From contig NZ_CP135275.1 of NCBI RefSeq assembly GCF_032302195.1, forward strand, positions 2,790,001-2,854,000: a DNA stretch of 64,000 nt, read 5' to 3'. Position 1 is the first letter of the stretch; each line of letters starts with the position of its first letter. Below, piece by piece: positions 1 through 9,314 of this stretch. Both the position numbers and the translations under genes were made by a program. Below the pieces are notes generated by a model. The model made no database searches. It was not told where the DNA came from and saw only the letters and a list, made by a program, of their open reading frames with translations. Source of the stretch: Paenibacillus sp. MMS20-IR301. GTDB taxonomy: Bacteria > Bacillota > Bacilli > Paenibacillales > Paenibacillaceae.

Positions 1-122
1 GTATTTACCACTCCGGATAAAGCAGAGTCGCCAATGCCTCCAAACAAATAACCGGTCAGCTCTCTCCTTTTAAAAGGCGTTTTGGCGGCGTTCTCATAAT
101 ATTGTTCAAATCCGTTTGCCAT
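1..122 (-). CDS. Putative sugar transporter of the GPH/MFS type, 5' end only
   Basis: Only the first 40 codons are in the window; the gene runs off the left edge. The ATG at 122-120 follows a good Shine-Dalgarno (AGGGGG, about 7 nt upstream). The N-terminus is a basic cytoplasmic stretch followed by GYLFGGIGDSALSG, which resembles the entry to the first membrane helix of glycoside-pentoside-hexuronide symporters. The assignment is tentative because so little is visible. It is divergent from the AraC-type regulator at 285, which may control it. Confidence 0.5.
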   Translation of the reverse strand, partial: MANGFEQYYENAAKTPFKRRELTGYLFGGIGDSALSGVVN

Positions 123-284
123 TGCTTTTCCCCCTAAATACTCTCATGCACTACTATCAGTCTTTCTACCTGATCGGGTACCCGCTACAGCTATGTTAAC
201 CCATGAAAGCCTTTCCACCAATGTCGGTAGCTGTTGTATATACTGACCAAAGGTGATATATTCTCTGCAAAGGAGGGGGAGCAG

Positions 285-1352
285 ATGAACTATGACCAAT
301 TGGATTCTTTTTTGTACGAATTAACAGACCTTGAAGCGATCCTGCAGCATTCAGAGCTGAGCGATGAACAGATTAAGGAACGGATTCTTTTCCCTGACTT
401 CCCTGACGGATTGCATACAGAACACAGTAATTCCCTGGTCCCGCCTGTCCTCTTCCCGGAAATCACTAATCCGCCTGCTTACAATTTCACCCTCGCGAAC
501 AATGTTCTGAAGCTGAATGTAACAGGAGATGTATTCGCTATATCCCGGCATACCCGGTTTGTGAAGATGATTAATCATACACATAATCTGTTTGAGATGA
601 ACTACATCTACAGCGGGACCTTTTATCAAGAGATCCAAGGGGAGCGGTTTGAGTTACGGCAGGGGGACCTGATTATTCTGAACAAGGATGTAGAGCATTC
701 AGTCGATAAGGTAGGAAAGGATGCTATTCTCATTAATTTTCTGGCCAAAAATGAGTTTTTCGACAATTCCTTTATCTATAAAATCCTCGGGGATAATATT
801 CTGGGTAAATCCATCGCCTCGATCCTGACCAATGCGACCCGCGAAAATAAGTTTCTGTTATTCCATACCGCGGATCATTGGCAGATCAGGCAAACGATTC
901 AAAACATACTTTGTGAGACCTTCGGCAGCAAAAGCACTAATCCGGAAATTATTAAAGCCTATCTGACCATTCTGTTCAGCAGGCTTCTGGAAAGTGACAG
1001 CTATGAAATGTTTATGAAAAAGATGGTGAAGACTACTAATCTTCCGGTCGTAGAACTGCTTACCTATATCGATAAAAACTATCTGAATATGACATTGGAG
1101 CAGACTGCGCAGGATTTCGGTTACTCTCCGGAGCATCTGGGACGGATTATTAAAAAGGTAACCGGCAAAACGTTCTCCGCACTGCTGCAGGAACAGAAAT
1201 TCAAGCATGCTGCTCTGCTTATCCAAATGACCGACCGGACTATAGAGGATATTTCGAGGGAGATCGGATATAGCAATCTGACCTTCTTTTATAAAATATT
1301 CTTCAAATTGTACGGAATAACCCCCAAGGAGTACCGCCGGAAATTGCACTGA
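285..1352 (+). CDS. AraC-family transcriptional regulator with N-terminal cupin
   Basis: 355 residues. The ATG at 285 is preferred over an in-frame ATG at 234 because CAAAGGAGGGGG lies just before it. Residues about 80-180 look like a cupin-type sensor fold (HTRFVKMINHTHNLFEMNYIYSG, then a QGDLIILNKDVEHSV pattern); a long linker leads to a C-terminal AraC HTH pair. The second HTH shows SREIGYSNLTFFYKIFFKLY and GITPKEYRR. It is divergent from a sugar-transporter gene start and ends at a perfect hairpin shared with the convergent GH3 gene. A role as a sugar-responsive activator of the neighbouring transporter or GH3 is inferred; the ligand is unknown. Confidence 0.9.
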   Translation: MNYDQLDSFLYELTDLEAILQHSELSDEQIKERILFPDFPDGLHTEHSNSLVPPVLFPEITNPPAYNFTLANNVLKLNVTGDVFAISRHTRFVKMINHTHNLFEMNYIYSGTFYQEIQGERFELRQGDLIILNKDVEHSVDKVGKDAILINFLAKNEFFDNSFIYKILGDNILGKSIASILTNATRENKFLLFHTADHWQIRQTIQNILCETFGSKSTNPEIIKAYLTILFSRLLESDSYEMFMKKMVKTTNLPVVELLTYIDKNYLNMTLEQTAQDFGYSPEHLGRIIKKVTGKTFSALLQEQKFKHAALLIQMTDRTIEDISREIGYSNLTFFYKIFFKLYGITPKEYRRKLH

Positions 1353-1357
1353 TCACA

Positions 1358-1387
1358 AATACCCCGGAGGAGCTCCTCCGGGGTATT
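1358..1387. terminator. Bidirectional terminator between AraC and GH3 genes
   Basis: A perfect 15-bp self-complementary sequence with arms AATACCCCGGAGGAG and CTCCTCCGGGGTATT lies between two convergent genes. T/A content at the ends is modest, so efficiency on either strand is uncertain. Confidence 0.75.
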
Positions 1388-1402
1388 ATAGGGTTGAACT
1401 GC

Positions 1403-4315
1403 CTAATCCAGCACCCGGAACCAGCTGATCGCTGCCGCGCCCTGGAGAACCAGATACACATCGCGGCGGCCGGTGGCCCCGCTCAGGGCAAAGGTGAAGC
1501 TGCTCCAGTCCTGCGGCCCGCCGGCCGGAATAGAGCAGCTGCCGGCAAGCGGTCCGTCCCAGGAATCCAGCCGGACTTCGGCAACCGCGGCCTCTGTGCT
1601 TGCTGCCCGCAGCTCGGCCGCGAAGACACTTCCGCCAAGCTCCGCATCGCGGAAGGCGAGCCAGCCGGTTGCGCCGCTCACATTAGCGGCGCTGCCGGAT
1701 TCCCTGCATTCGCCGAGGTGAATGCCTTCGCTGGCGTCATAGTCAGCAGCCCTTGTCAGCTGCGACAGATCACGCGGCGGAATCGTCTCACCGTCTACCG
1801 TGAGCCGTCCTTCCAGCAGCAGTTTGCCGGAAGAGGAACCCAGCAGGAGGCTGTAATCACCGCTTTCGATGCAGAACCGCCCGCGTGTTACATCCCAGAA
1901 AGCCAGGGCATCAAGCGGCAGGCGGAAGCTCACTTCTGCTGATTCTCCCGGTGCCAGTGCAGTCCGCTGGAAATCGGCCAGCTGCAGGCGCGGGCGCTTC
2001 ACACGCGAGGCTTCGGCGCGCACATAAAGCTGCACGACCTCTTCCCCGTAACGTCCGCTTGTATTGGTCACACGGCAGGTGATTTCAACAGCATCGTCAC
2101 TTCCGGCCTTAACCCGGCGGGCGGACAGACGGAGAGCTTCATAACGGAAATCACTATACGAGAGTCCGTGTCCGAATGGATACAGCGCTTCTCCGGTGAA
2201 ATACTGGTACGTGCGCCCGCCCTGAATAATGTCGTAATCCATGAACGGCGGCAGCTGGTCAACCGATTGGTACCAGGTCATATTCAAGCGGCCGGACGGA
2301 TTATAGTCTCCGAATAACACATCCGCAACGCCGCGCCCAAGCTCCTGGCCGGCATGCGAGGTGTAGAGGATGGCCGGAACCTTATCCTGCAGCGTATTGA
2401 TAGCAAACGGATAGCTGCCTACCACGACTACAATCGTGTTCGGATTCGCTTCAAGCACCTTCAGCACCAATTGCTCCTGGGATGCGGGCAGGGTAATATC
2501 CGGGCGGTCCATCGTCTCCTTGCCGTTAATCAGCGGATGGTTGCCGACGAATACGACTGCCGCATCTGCGCCGCGTGCGGCTTCCACGGCTGCTTCTATC
2601 CCGCTTGTTACACACTCCAGCTCGAACCTCTCCGCCGGCTTCTGCTGTGCAGCTTGTCCGATCTCCGCCGAACCGCCCACATTAATATCATTGGCCGTTT
2701 CCGCTGCAAGGCCGTCACCTGCCAGCAGGGTCCCCTGCTCGTTAAGGGTTACCGGCGTCCCGTTCCAGGTCGCAAGGGCAGCAAGCCGGGTGTCTGAAGG
2801 ATCACGCCGGACTTTGAGCTCTTCCTTCGTGAACCATTCCCAAATCCGCTTGGCAGACGCATGAATCGTCTTATCATCCGTGGTCAGATAACGGCCGTTG
2901 CGCTCAGCAATCAGTGTATGGCTGTCCCAGCCCCAGTCTGCCATCTCGAACACATCCCCGTCCGCTGCCGCCTCTGCGCTGGCAGCGAGAGTTGCCTTGT
3001 CATCGTCCCCAAGGCGGACATACTTTCCGCTGCCGGCCGCTTTCAGCCGTACGCGGTCATTTCCGCGGGCAAATACAGTCTCTCCGCCGTTTCCGGCGGA
3101 TTCCAGCACCTTACGAATGCCCTCCAGCGGCGTAACAGCATAAGGCATCGTGCCGCTGTACCAATCGGAATATACGATATCTGCCAGCGGTCCAATGACT
3201 GCGAGCTTGCCAAGCTTGTCCGCCTGCAGCGGCAGCATTGAGCCCTCATTCTTCAGCAATACCACGGCCTTCTGCACGGCTTCCCGGGCCAGCTCCGCGT
3301 GCTCCGGCTTAAGAATCGCTGTCTCGTCAAGCACGGCATACGGATTCCGCTCCGCCGGGTCGAACTCCCCGAGCCGGAAGCGGACCCGGAACGTATTGCG
3401 CAGGGCAATATCCAGATCGTTCTCGTTCAGCAGCCCTTCAGTCAGTGCGGTGCGGATCGCATCCGTCACTACAGCCGCTTCGTCCGTAATGCTGTCGATG
3501 CCGCCTTCGCGGACCGAACGGGCTACTGCCTCCTGCAGCGTCCCTACATAGTGGTGATCCCGCACCGTTCCGGTCACATCGAACGCATCACTGACGACGA
3601 ATCCGTTCATGCCCCACTCCCGCTTGACGATATCAATCACATCGCGGCTGAGATTGGCCGGCACCCCGTTGATCGCATTATACGAGGTCATCATCGACTG
3701 GGCGCCGCCCTCTTTGAAAGGAATCTCGAACGCTTTCAGATAATACTCGCGCAGATTCCGGGGATCGAGGCTGACGGAAGTGTCACCGCGGCCCGCCTCG
3801 TTGTTATTGCCAATGAAATGCTTCAGTGTCGCAACCGCTTTCAGATAGAACGGATGGTCACCTTGAATGCCTTGCGTGAGTGCGGCAGTCAGCTTCCCGG
3901 CAAGCACCGGATCTTCACCGTAAGCCTCCTCTGTCCGGCCCCAGCGCGGATCACGCTCCATATCGACCGTAGGTGCCCAGAGGGTTAAGCCGTTATGCTC
4001 GGGGTCTCTGGTATAGAAGCCCCGCGCCTCATCGCCGATCGCACTTCCGATCCGCCGCAGCAGCTCTTTGTCCCAGGTGCAGGCCAGACCAATCGGCTGC
4101 GGGTAGGTGGTTGCTTCTCCCAGCCAGGCCATACCGTGTGCGGCTTCAGTACCGTGCTTGTAAGGCTGTATTCCCAGCCGCTCCACGGCGGCCTGATATT
4201 GCGGCATAAGGCCGATTTTCTCCTCCAGGGTCAGCCTGGCCAGCAGATCATTTACCCGGTCCTCCAGCGGCAGATCAGGGTTCCAGTAAGGGGCGGATAT
4301 TTTCTCAGTTGCCAT
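1403..4315 (-). CDS. GH3 beta-glycosidase with internal beta-trefoil-like insert and C-terminal CBM6-like domain
   Basis: 970 residues, longer than the usual 700-800 of GH3. The N-terminal TIM barrel carries the RDPRWGR and KHF (K165-H166) motifs and the nucleophile motif VVSDAFD with D243. The (alpha/beta)6 domain starts near residue 345 (VVLLKNEG). It is interrupted at about 410-565 by an inserted module that looks like a fascin/ricin-type beta-trefoil (GKYVRLGDDD, GRYLTTDD repeats). A fibronectin III-like domain follows, then about 120 residues resembling a CBM6 module that ends in ISWFRVLD. No signal peptide is present, so it is probably cytoplasmic, cleaving non-reducing-end beta-xylosyl or beta-glucosyl units from imported oligosaccharides. 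It is divergent from the AraC gene at 4405. Family is certain; substrate is inferred. Confidence 0.93.
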   Translation of the reverse strand: MATEKISAPYWNPDLPLEDRVNDLLARLTLEEKIGLMPQYQAAVERLGIQPYKHGTEAAHGMAWLGEATTYPQPIGLACTWDKELLRRIGSAIGDEARGFYTRDPEHNGLTLWAPTVDMERDPRWGRTEEAYGEDPVLAGKLTAALTQGIQGDHPFYLKAVATLKHFIGNNNEAGRGDTSVSLDPRNLREYYLKAFEIPFKEGGAQSMMTSYNAINGVPANLSRDVIDIVKREWGMNGFVVSDAFDVTGTVRDHHYVGTLQEAVARSVREGGIDSITDEAAVVTDAIRTALTEGLLNENDLDIALRNTFRVRFRLGEFDPAERNPYAVLDETAILKPEHAELAREAVQKAVVLLKNEGSMLPLQADKLGKLAVIGPLADIVYSDWYSGTMPYAVTPLEGIRKVLESAGNGGETVFARGNDRVRLKAAGSGKYVRLGDDDKATLAASAEAAADGDVFEMADWGWDSHTLIAERNGRYLTTDDKTIHASAKRIWEWFTKEELKVRRDPSDTRLAALATWNGTPVTLNEQGTLLAGDGLAAETANDINVGGSAEIGQAAQQKPAERFELECVTSGIEAAVEAARGADAAVVFVGNHPLINGKETMDRPDITLPASQEQLVLKVLEANPNTIVVVVGSYPFAINTLQDKVPAILYTSHAGQELGRGVADVLFGDYNPSGRLNMTWYQSVDQLPPFMDYDIIQGGRTYQYFTGEALYPFGHGLSYSDFRYEALRLSARRVKAGSDDAVEITCRVTNTSGRYGEEVVQLYVRAEASRVKRPRLQLADFQRTALAPGESAEVSFRLPLDALAFWDVTRGRFCIESGDYSLLLGSSSGKLLLEGRLTVDGETIPPRDLSQLTRAADYDASEGIHLGECRESGSAANVSGATGWLAFRDAELGGSVFAAELRAASTEAAVAEVRLDSWDGPLAGSCSIPAGGPQDWSSFTFALSGATGRRDVYLVLQGAAAISWFRVLD

Positions 4316-4369
4316 TACATCACTCTCCTATTCTATTAATCATATTACAAGTACAGCCTGCTTTTAACC

Positions 4370-4400
4370 TTGATTATACAGTCATACAACAGCATAATAT
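4370..4400 (+). promoter_or_regulatory. Possible sigma-A promoter of the AraC gene at 4405
   Basis: TTGATT (4370-4375) and TATAAT-like TAATAT (4395-4400) are separated by 19 nt. The -10 would end only 4 nt before the chosen ATG and no Shine-Dalgarno is visible, so either the transcript is almost leaderless or the true start codon lies further downstream. Confidence 0.35.
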
Positions 4401-4404
4401 AGAC

Positions 4405-5295
4405 ATGAAATCCTACAGATCGGGTGAGCATACTTTGAGCGATGTATATTTGAACTGGTTTACTACCGATGAACAATTCCCTTTCTTCATTCATTACGGC
4501 GGGCATGAGGAGGAGATGTCGCTCCATAAGCATGTGGATTTCTCCGAGCTGGTCATTGTCCTCAGCGGCCACGCTACCCATATAGTCAACAACGAGGAAT
4601 CTTTTATCAAGAAGGGCAATGTGTTTGTCCTGAACGGCGGGACTCCGCATGCCTACAAGGCACCGTTTGAATTCAGAATCTGCAACGTAATGTTCAGGCC
4701 GGAGATGCTGAAGTCTGCCGGAGCCGACCTGCGCTCACTGAACGGTTACCAGGCGCTGTTCATTCTGGAACCCTTTTACCGCAGCATTAATCCCTACCGG
4801 AGTAAATTGAACCTGTCGATTGCCAATCTGGAATATGTCTCGGCACTGGTACAGGCTATGATCAGTGAGTATGAAACGAAGCAGCAGGGGTATCAGACGA
4901 TGCTGGCCTCACGGTTCATGGAGCTGGTAGTCTATCTGTCCAGGCAATACGACCATCAGGAAAGCGGCTTAATGGGCAGCCTGATGCATCTGGCCAGCGC
5001 CATTTCCTTCATCGAGGATCACTACCTGGAGCAGATCACCCTGGAGGAGATTGCAGCCAAGTCCAATATTTCGGTCCGGCATTTGAACCGGATCTGCAAG
5101 TCGTATTATCAGACCACGCCTATTGCTTATCTGCAGCGGCTCCGTCTGGAGCGGGCCTGCACCCTGCTGAAGCAGACCAGCCTGTCCATTACAGATATTT
5201 CATACGCCTGCGGCTTCAATGACAGCAATTATCTGACACGCCAGTTTAAGAAAATCATCGGCATGACACCGAAAGCGTACCGGCGGATGCAATAA
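4405..5295 (+). CDS. AraC-family regulator, divergent from GH3
   Basis: 296 residues from the chosen ATG; an in-frame ATG at 4309 would overlap the GH3 start region and lacks a ribosome site. The N-terminal half is a cupin sensor (LHKHVDFSELVIVLSGHATH, then FIKKGNVFVLNGGTPHAY), as in RhaS/RhaR-type proteins. The C-terminal half has two HTH motifs, the second being ITDISYACGFNDSNYLTRQFKK with GMTPKAYRRMQ at the end. Its back-to-back arrangement with the GH3 beta-glycosidase suggests it regulates that gene. The absence of a clear ribosome-binding site leaves the start uncertain. Confidence 0.88.
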   Translation: MKSYRSGEHTLSDVYLNWFTTDEQFPFFIHYGGHEEEMSLHKHVDFSELVIVLSGHATHIVNNEESFIKKGNVFVLNGGTPHAYKAPFEFRICNVMFRPEMLKSAGADLRSLNGYQALFILEPFYRSINPYRSKLNLSIANLEYVSALVQAMISEYETKQQGYQTMLASRFMELVVYLSRQYDHQESGLMGSLMHLASAISFIEDHYLEQITLEEIAAKSNISVRHLNRICKSYYQTTPIAYLQRLRLERACTLLKQTSLSITDISYACGFNDSNYLTRQFKKIIGMTPKAYRRMQ

Positions 5296-5388
5296 AGCGC
5301 ATTGAGTGGTCCGCAAGTAGAGCTCTGCAAATCGACGGGGCCGGATGAAAGCCGCAGAGAACCGGGCTCTGAATTAAGCTTTTGGTTA

Positions 5389-7365
5389 TTATTTCCACCC
5401 TAATGCCTGCCGGCCCGCTTCAAGGGCGGCAATGATTTTATCGGTATCATAAATGCAGCCCTGCCAGGTTCCGCCGCTGGCAGACTGCAGGGCAGCCCAC
5501 AATCTCGTATCATCCGGAAGCCCGGGATCAACAGCCAGAAGCGGATGCGCAGCACGGGATGCCAGTAAAACACATCCGTCCTGTGCCAAACCGGGCAGCT
5601 CTCCGTCGCCCACGAGGCTCACACTTCCCGTCAGCCTGACTGTGTCGACAACAACCTCCACCCAGTCGCCGTCTCTCAATCTGCCGAGAGGCCCTCCGGC
5701 CAGTGCTTCCGGGCCGATATGTCCGATGCAGGCTCCTGTTGAGACTCCTGAGAAGCGGGCATCCGTGATCAGGGTGACGAACTTGCCGAAGGGCAGATGC
5801 TTAAGCGCGGAAGTTAACTGGTACGTCTCTTCCATTCCGGTACCGCTGGGTCCCCGGCCGATGACGGCAAGAATATCCCCTGCCCCGACAAGTCCAAGCT
5901 TAATACTCCGGATAGCCTCCTTTTCAGCGGTGAACACCTTTACTCTTCCCGTATGACGGTAGACACCTTCACTGTCCAAGACCGAGGGATCAATAGCAGC
6001 GGACTTGATGACCGAACCCTGCGGTGCCAGGTTGCCGGTCGGGAAGGTCATTGTTGAGGCCATTCCCTGCCGCTTGGCCTCCTCAGGACTCATAATTACG
6101 TTATCTGGATTAATCCCGTCAGCCTCCGTCAGCCGCTTCCTCATCAGCTGCCGCCGCTGTGAAGTCTCCCACCAATCCAGATTCTCTCCCAGCGTCCTGC
6201 CCGTAACGGTAAGAACCGAATCGTCAATCAGTCCCAGCCTGCGCAAGTGCAGCATGACTTCAGGAACACCACCGGCAAGAAATACGCGGATCGTCGGATG
6301 AGGCACAGGACCATTAGGCAGTACGCTGACCAGACGCGGAACTTTGCGGTTAACCTCATTCCAGTCCTCGACGCTTGGTATCCGCAGCCCGGCAGCATGG
6401 GCAATTGCCGGCAAATGAAGGAGCAAATTCGTGGATCCGCCGAATGCGGCATGAACAACCATGGCATTGCGTATCGCCTGATCCGTCAGAATATCCTTCA
6501 TGACAATCCCACTATGTTCGATTTGCAGCAAGGCTCGGGCAGACTGACGCCCCATATCCTTCCATACCGGCTGTCCGGAAGGAGCCAGTGCAGCGTGGGG
6601 AACCGTCATGCCCAGCGCTTCCGCAACAACCTGAGCTGTAGCTGCTGTCCCCAGAAATTGACAACCGCCGCCGGGTGTAGCGCAAGCGCGGCAACCAAGG
6701 TCTGCCGCTTCTTCCAGGGACAGCTCGCCGTTACTGAATCTTGCCCCTATGCTCTGTACCTTGCCGGCATCCTCCCCTTGAACCGGTGGCAGTGCAACAC
6801 CTCCCGGCACAATAACTCCCGGCAAATCCCGCATGCCGGCCAGGGCCAGCATCATTGCGGGCAGCCCCTTATCGCAGGTGGCTATTCCGAGCACCCCTTT
6901 GCGGGTTGGCAAGGAACGGATCAGTCGGCGCAGCACCACAGCCGCATCATTCCGGTAGGGCAATGAATCGAACATCCCCGTTGTTCCCTGGGAACGTCCG
7001 TCACAGGGATCACTTACATAGCCTGCAAACGGTATCCCCTGATGAGCGGTAATCTCATGCGCAACCTCTTCCATCATAAGCCCGATCTCCCAGTGGCCTG
7101 TGTGGTATCCAAGGGCTAGCGGACTGCCGTCTTCGCGCCGGATTCCCCCCATTGTGCCCAGGAGCAGATATTGTGGACGGTTCAGCAGTAGCGGGTTCCA
7201 GCCCATCCCTGAATTTTGGGTCATACCGAAAATTTCACCGCTGGGGGCGCTTCTCAGCATTTCTCCAGTGATGGGAAGGCTGCCTGACGGACCTTCCGCT
7301 ACAGTATGTACAGTCATGGACTGATCACCAGTTTCCCTCATCATTTCCTGCAGGCTGATTTCCAT
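5389..7365 (-). CDS. yjhG: D-xylonate dehydratase, YjhG/YagF type (IlvD/Edd family)
   Basis: 658 residues. The ATG at 7365 follows AGAAGGG; an upstream in-frame extension into the IclR gene is rejected. The protein follows Escherichia coli YjhG/YagF almost motif by motif: [36 protein letters not shown] and [17 protein letters not shown]. The three likely Fe-S ligands are C121, C164 and C235. YjhG/YagF enzymes dehydrate D-xylonate to 2-keto-3-deoxy-D-xylonate. It lies 19 nt downstream of the IclR regulator, so the two are probably cotranscribed, and it is divergent from the matching aldolase. Other sugar acids such as D-galactonate remain possible substrates. Confidence 0.92.
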   Translation of the reverse strand: MEISLQEMMRETGDQSMTVHTVAEGPSGSLPITGEMLRSAPSGEIFGMTQNSGMGWNPLLLNRPQYLLLGTMGGIRREDGSPLALGYHTGHWEIGLMMEEVAHEITAHQGIPFAGYVSDPCDGRSQGTTGMFDSLPYRNDAAVVLRRLIRSLPTRKGVLGIATCDKGLPAMMLALAGMRDLPGVIVPGGVALPPVQGEDAGKVQSIGARFSNGELSLEEAADLGCRACATPGGGCQFLGTAATAQVVAEALGMTVPHAALAPSGQPVWKDMGRQSARALLQIEHSGIVMKDILTDQAIRNAMVVHAAFGGSTNLLLHLPAIAHAAGLRIPSVEDWNEVNRKVPRLVSVLPNGPVPHPTIRVFLAGGVPEVMLHLRRLGLIDDSVLTVTGRTLGENLDWWETSQRRQLMRKRLTEADGINPDNVIMSPEEAKRQGMASTMTFPTGNLAPQGSVIKSAAIDPSVLDSEGVYRHTGRVKVFTAEKEAIRSIKLGLVGAGDILAVIGRGPSGTGMEETYQLTSALKHLPFGKFVTLITDARFSGVSTGACIGHIGPEALAGGPLGRLRDGDWVEVVVDTVRLTGSVSLVGDGELPGLAQDGCVLLASRAAHPLLAVDPGLPDDTRLWAALQSASGGTWQGCIYDTDKIIAALEAGRQALGWK

Positions 7366-7384
7366 GTTAACCCTTCTTTCTGTC

Positions 7385-8170
7385 TTATGATGTAAAACTG
7401 GCACCCGACTGTATACCCAGGGACAGCTTTTTCCCGAGCCGGGTGACTTCCTGAAGTGCCGTTTCCTGTTTATCCAGATAGGCATGCCGCAGCATGGAGG
7501 TGCTTACTGCTGCAACACCTCTCCCGGAAGCATCAGTAACCGGTGCCGCCACGCAGCAGATCCCTTCAATAATCTCTTCAAAATCCACAGAATGTCCGCT
7601 GGAGCGGATTTCAGCCAGCTTTGCCGTAAATACCTGCCAGTCTGTCACTGTGCGAGAAGTCACCCGGGATAAAAGCTTTCCCGGGTACCGCTTGTCCAGC
7701 TCCTCCGGAGGAAGCAAGGCAAGCATCATCTTGCCCATGGCTGTTGCATGGGCCGGGAACCGCATGCCCGGACTCGACGCCAGCTTCACCAGTGAAGGCC
7801 CTTCCTGCTTGGCCAGATAAATAATCTCGCTCCGGTCCAGCACCGACAACTGGAAGGTTTCCCCGACGGCTCTGACACTCTCGAGAGAAGCCTGCAGAAA
7901 TTGGCTAACCAGATTGTAGTTCTGCTTATGCGACTCATTAAACACCGTATTTAGATAAGCCATCCCCGCTCCAAGGGCATAGGCCTCCTTCTCATCCCGC
8001 TTCACCCAATTCAGAGTCTCCATGGTCCGCAGCAAGGAGAACATAGAGCTTTTATTAATCTCCGTAACCTCGCACAGATCAGTCAGTTTATGCTCCCCTG
8101 GCTTACGGGCAATCGCCATAAGAATCAAATCGGCCCTTTCTAATGCCGGAACCCAATATTTACGGTCCAC
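7385..8170 (-). CDS. IclR-family regulator, likely XynR-like repressor of xylonate genes
   Basis: 261 residues, normal IclR length. The start is GTG at 8170 behind GAGGGG. The N-terminal winged HTH (about 5-65) contains [24 protein letters not shown]; the effector domain has [33 protein letters not shown] and ends with a SFT tail. In E. coli the IclR protein XynR (YagI) controls the xylonate genes yagEF. Here an IclR gene sits with the same two enzymes, which supports a xylonate or 2-keto-3-deoxy-xylonate sensor role by context. It is first in an operon with the dehydratase and shares a 98-bp divergent control region with the aldolase. Confidence 0.9.
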   Translation of the reverse strand: MDRKYWVPALERADLILMAIARKPGEHKLTDLCEVTEINKSSMFSLLRTMETLNWVKRDEKEAYALGAGMAYLNTVFNESHKQNYNLVSQFLQASLESVRAVGETFQLSVLDRSEIIYLAKQEGPSLVKLASSPGMRFPAHATAMGKMMLALLPPEELDKRYPGKLLSRVTSRTVTDWQVFTAKLAEIRSSGHSVDFEEIIEGICCVAAPVTDASGRGVAAVSTSMLRHAYLDKQETALQEVTRLGKKLSLGIQSGASFTS

Positions 8171-8199
8171 CCTTCAATCCCCTCTCAGAAAAACAACAT

Positions 8200-8228
8200 T
8201 TGATTAACTTTTATTAGTTTACTATAAT
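8200..8228 (+). promoter_or_regulatory. Sigma-A promoter of the aldolase gene
   Basis: TTGATT (8200-8205), a 17-nt spacer and a perfect TATAAT (8223-8228) lie in the IclR/aldolase divergent region. Shine-Dalgarno AGGAGG at 8254-8259 precedes the ATG at 8269. This AT-rich interval is also the most likely place for the IclR operator. Confidence 0.75.
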
Positions 8229-8268
8229 AATTATATGTTTATAATACCAAACCAGGAGGCAAAAACAA

Positions 8269-9198
8269 ATGTTTATTACTCCTATAAATGCTGGCATCAT
8301 CCCCCCTGTCCCCACCATTTTGAATGAGCAGCAGAAATTCGACCGTGCAGGTATGCAGCTTTTGATCAATAGCCTGATCAGCAAAGGTGTTCACGGCTTA
8401 TTCTTCCTGGGAACGGCCGGAGAGTTCAGCCAGTTTACAGCGGATGAGCGTGAGGAAATTGCGGAGTTCTGCATCCGCGCTGCGGACGGCCGCCTCCCGG
8501 TCTGGATTGGAACAGGCAGCACCACGACCACAGAAGCCATCCGTCTTACCCAGCATGCCGCCCGCAGCGGGGCAGCCGGCGTTATCGTCATTAATCCTTA
8601 CTACTGCAAGCTAAGCGAAGACAGCCTGTTCGCCCATTATGCAGCTATCGCCGAAGCGTCTGAGCTTCCGCTGATGCTGTATAACTTCCCGGCGCTGACC
8701 GGACAGGATTTAAGCCCTGCTCTGGTCAGACGCCTGGCGGCGGGCTACGCTCATGTGATTGGCATCAAAGAGACGGTTGATCAGCTTAGCCATATCCGCC
8801 AGATGATCCTGCTCGTCAAGGAAGTCAATCCGGCGTTCGCGGTGTTCTGCGGCTTCGATGAATATTTGCTTCCCACTCTGGCGGCAGGCGGAGCCGGAGC
8901 TATTGCGGCCAGTGCAAACTTCGCCCCGCAGCTTATGCTCGGCTTATATAAGGGTTATCAGAACTATGACCTGCCGGAGGTGCTTAAATATCACCAGAAG
9001 CTCATTCAGCTTCCTCCGCTTTATGCTCTGGATGAACCCTTTATTCCAACTATTAAGGAAGCGGTCCGCTTGGCCGGCCTTGACGTTCCAACCTTCAGTC
9101 ATTCGCCCGCGAATTCATGGAGCAACGAGAAGGAACTTCAGTTGAAGCAAATATTCGGCAAATCAGGCATTCCTTATGCGGACAACTCAGCCTTTTAA
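8269..9198 (+). CDS. yagE: 2-keto-3-deoxy-D-pentonate aldolase, YagE/YjhH type (DapA family)
   Basis: 309 residues. It matches E. coli YagE/YjhH across its length (GIIPP start, GLFFLGTAGEFSQ, VINPYY, LYNFPALTGQDL, GIKETVD, GAIAASANFAPQ). The Schiff-base lysine is K167 in GIKETVD and the catalytic tyrosine is Y138 in LYNFP. These class I aldolases cleave 2-keto-3-deoxy-D-xylonate to pyruvate and glycolaldehyde. With the divergent YjhG-type dehydratase this completes the lower half of a Dahms-type route. No xylose dehydrogenase or xylonolactonase is seen in the window, so xylonate probably enters from outside or from genes elsewhere. Confidence 0.92.
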   Translation: MFITPINAGIIPPVPTILNEQQKFDRAGMQLLINSLISKGVHGLFFLGTAGEFSQFTADEREEIAEFCIRAADGRLPVWIGTGSTTTTEAIRLTQHAARSGAAGVIVINPYYCKLSEDSLFAHYAAIAEASELPLMLYNFPALTGQDLSPALVRRLAAGYAHVIGIKETVDQLSHIRQMILLVKEVNPAFAVFCGFDEYLLPTLAAGGAGAIAASANFAPQLMLGLYKGYQNYDLPEVLKYHQKLIQLPPLYALDEPFIPTIKEAVRLAGLDVPTFSHSPANSWSNEKELQLKQIFGKSGIPYADNSAF

Positions 9199-9314
9199 AG
9201 AAACCGCTCATAGTAAACAGAACAGCGTTCCTCCGTAGTGGAGAATCGCTGCTCCGGCAACCGGTCCAATAATGTATTCAACAGATTATAACCATGGTAT
9301 ATGGAGGGGAAAAG

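Noticed and set aside
175..184. CGGGTACCCG palindrome in the first divergent region
   Set aside because: A 10-bp palindrome alone is weak evidence for an operator.
2354..4209. Long open frames opposite the GH3 gene
   Set aside because: They are antisense shadows in a high-GC gene, without ribosome sites or recognisable domains.
7366..7485. Forty-codon upstream extension of the dehydratase
   Set aside because: It overlaps the IclR gene and has no ribosome site, whereas the ATG at 7365 has AGAAGGG and fits the length of YjhG-type enzymes.
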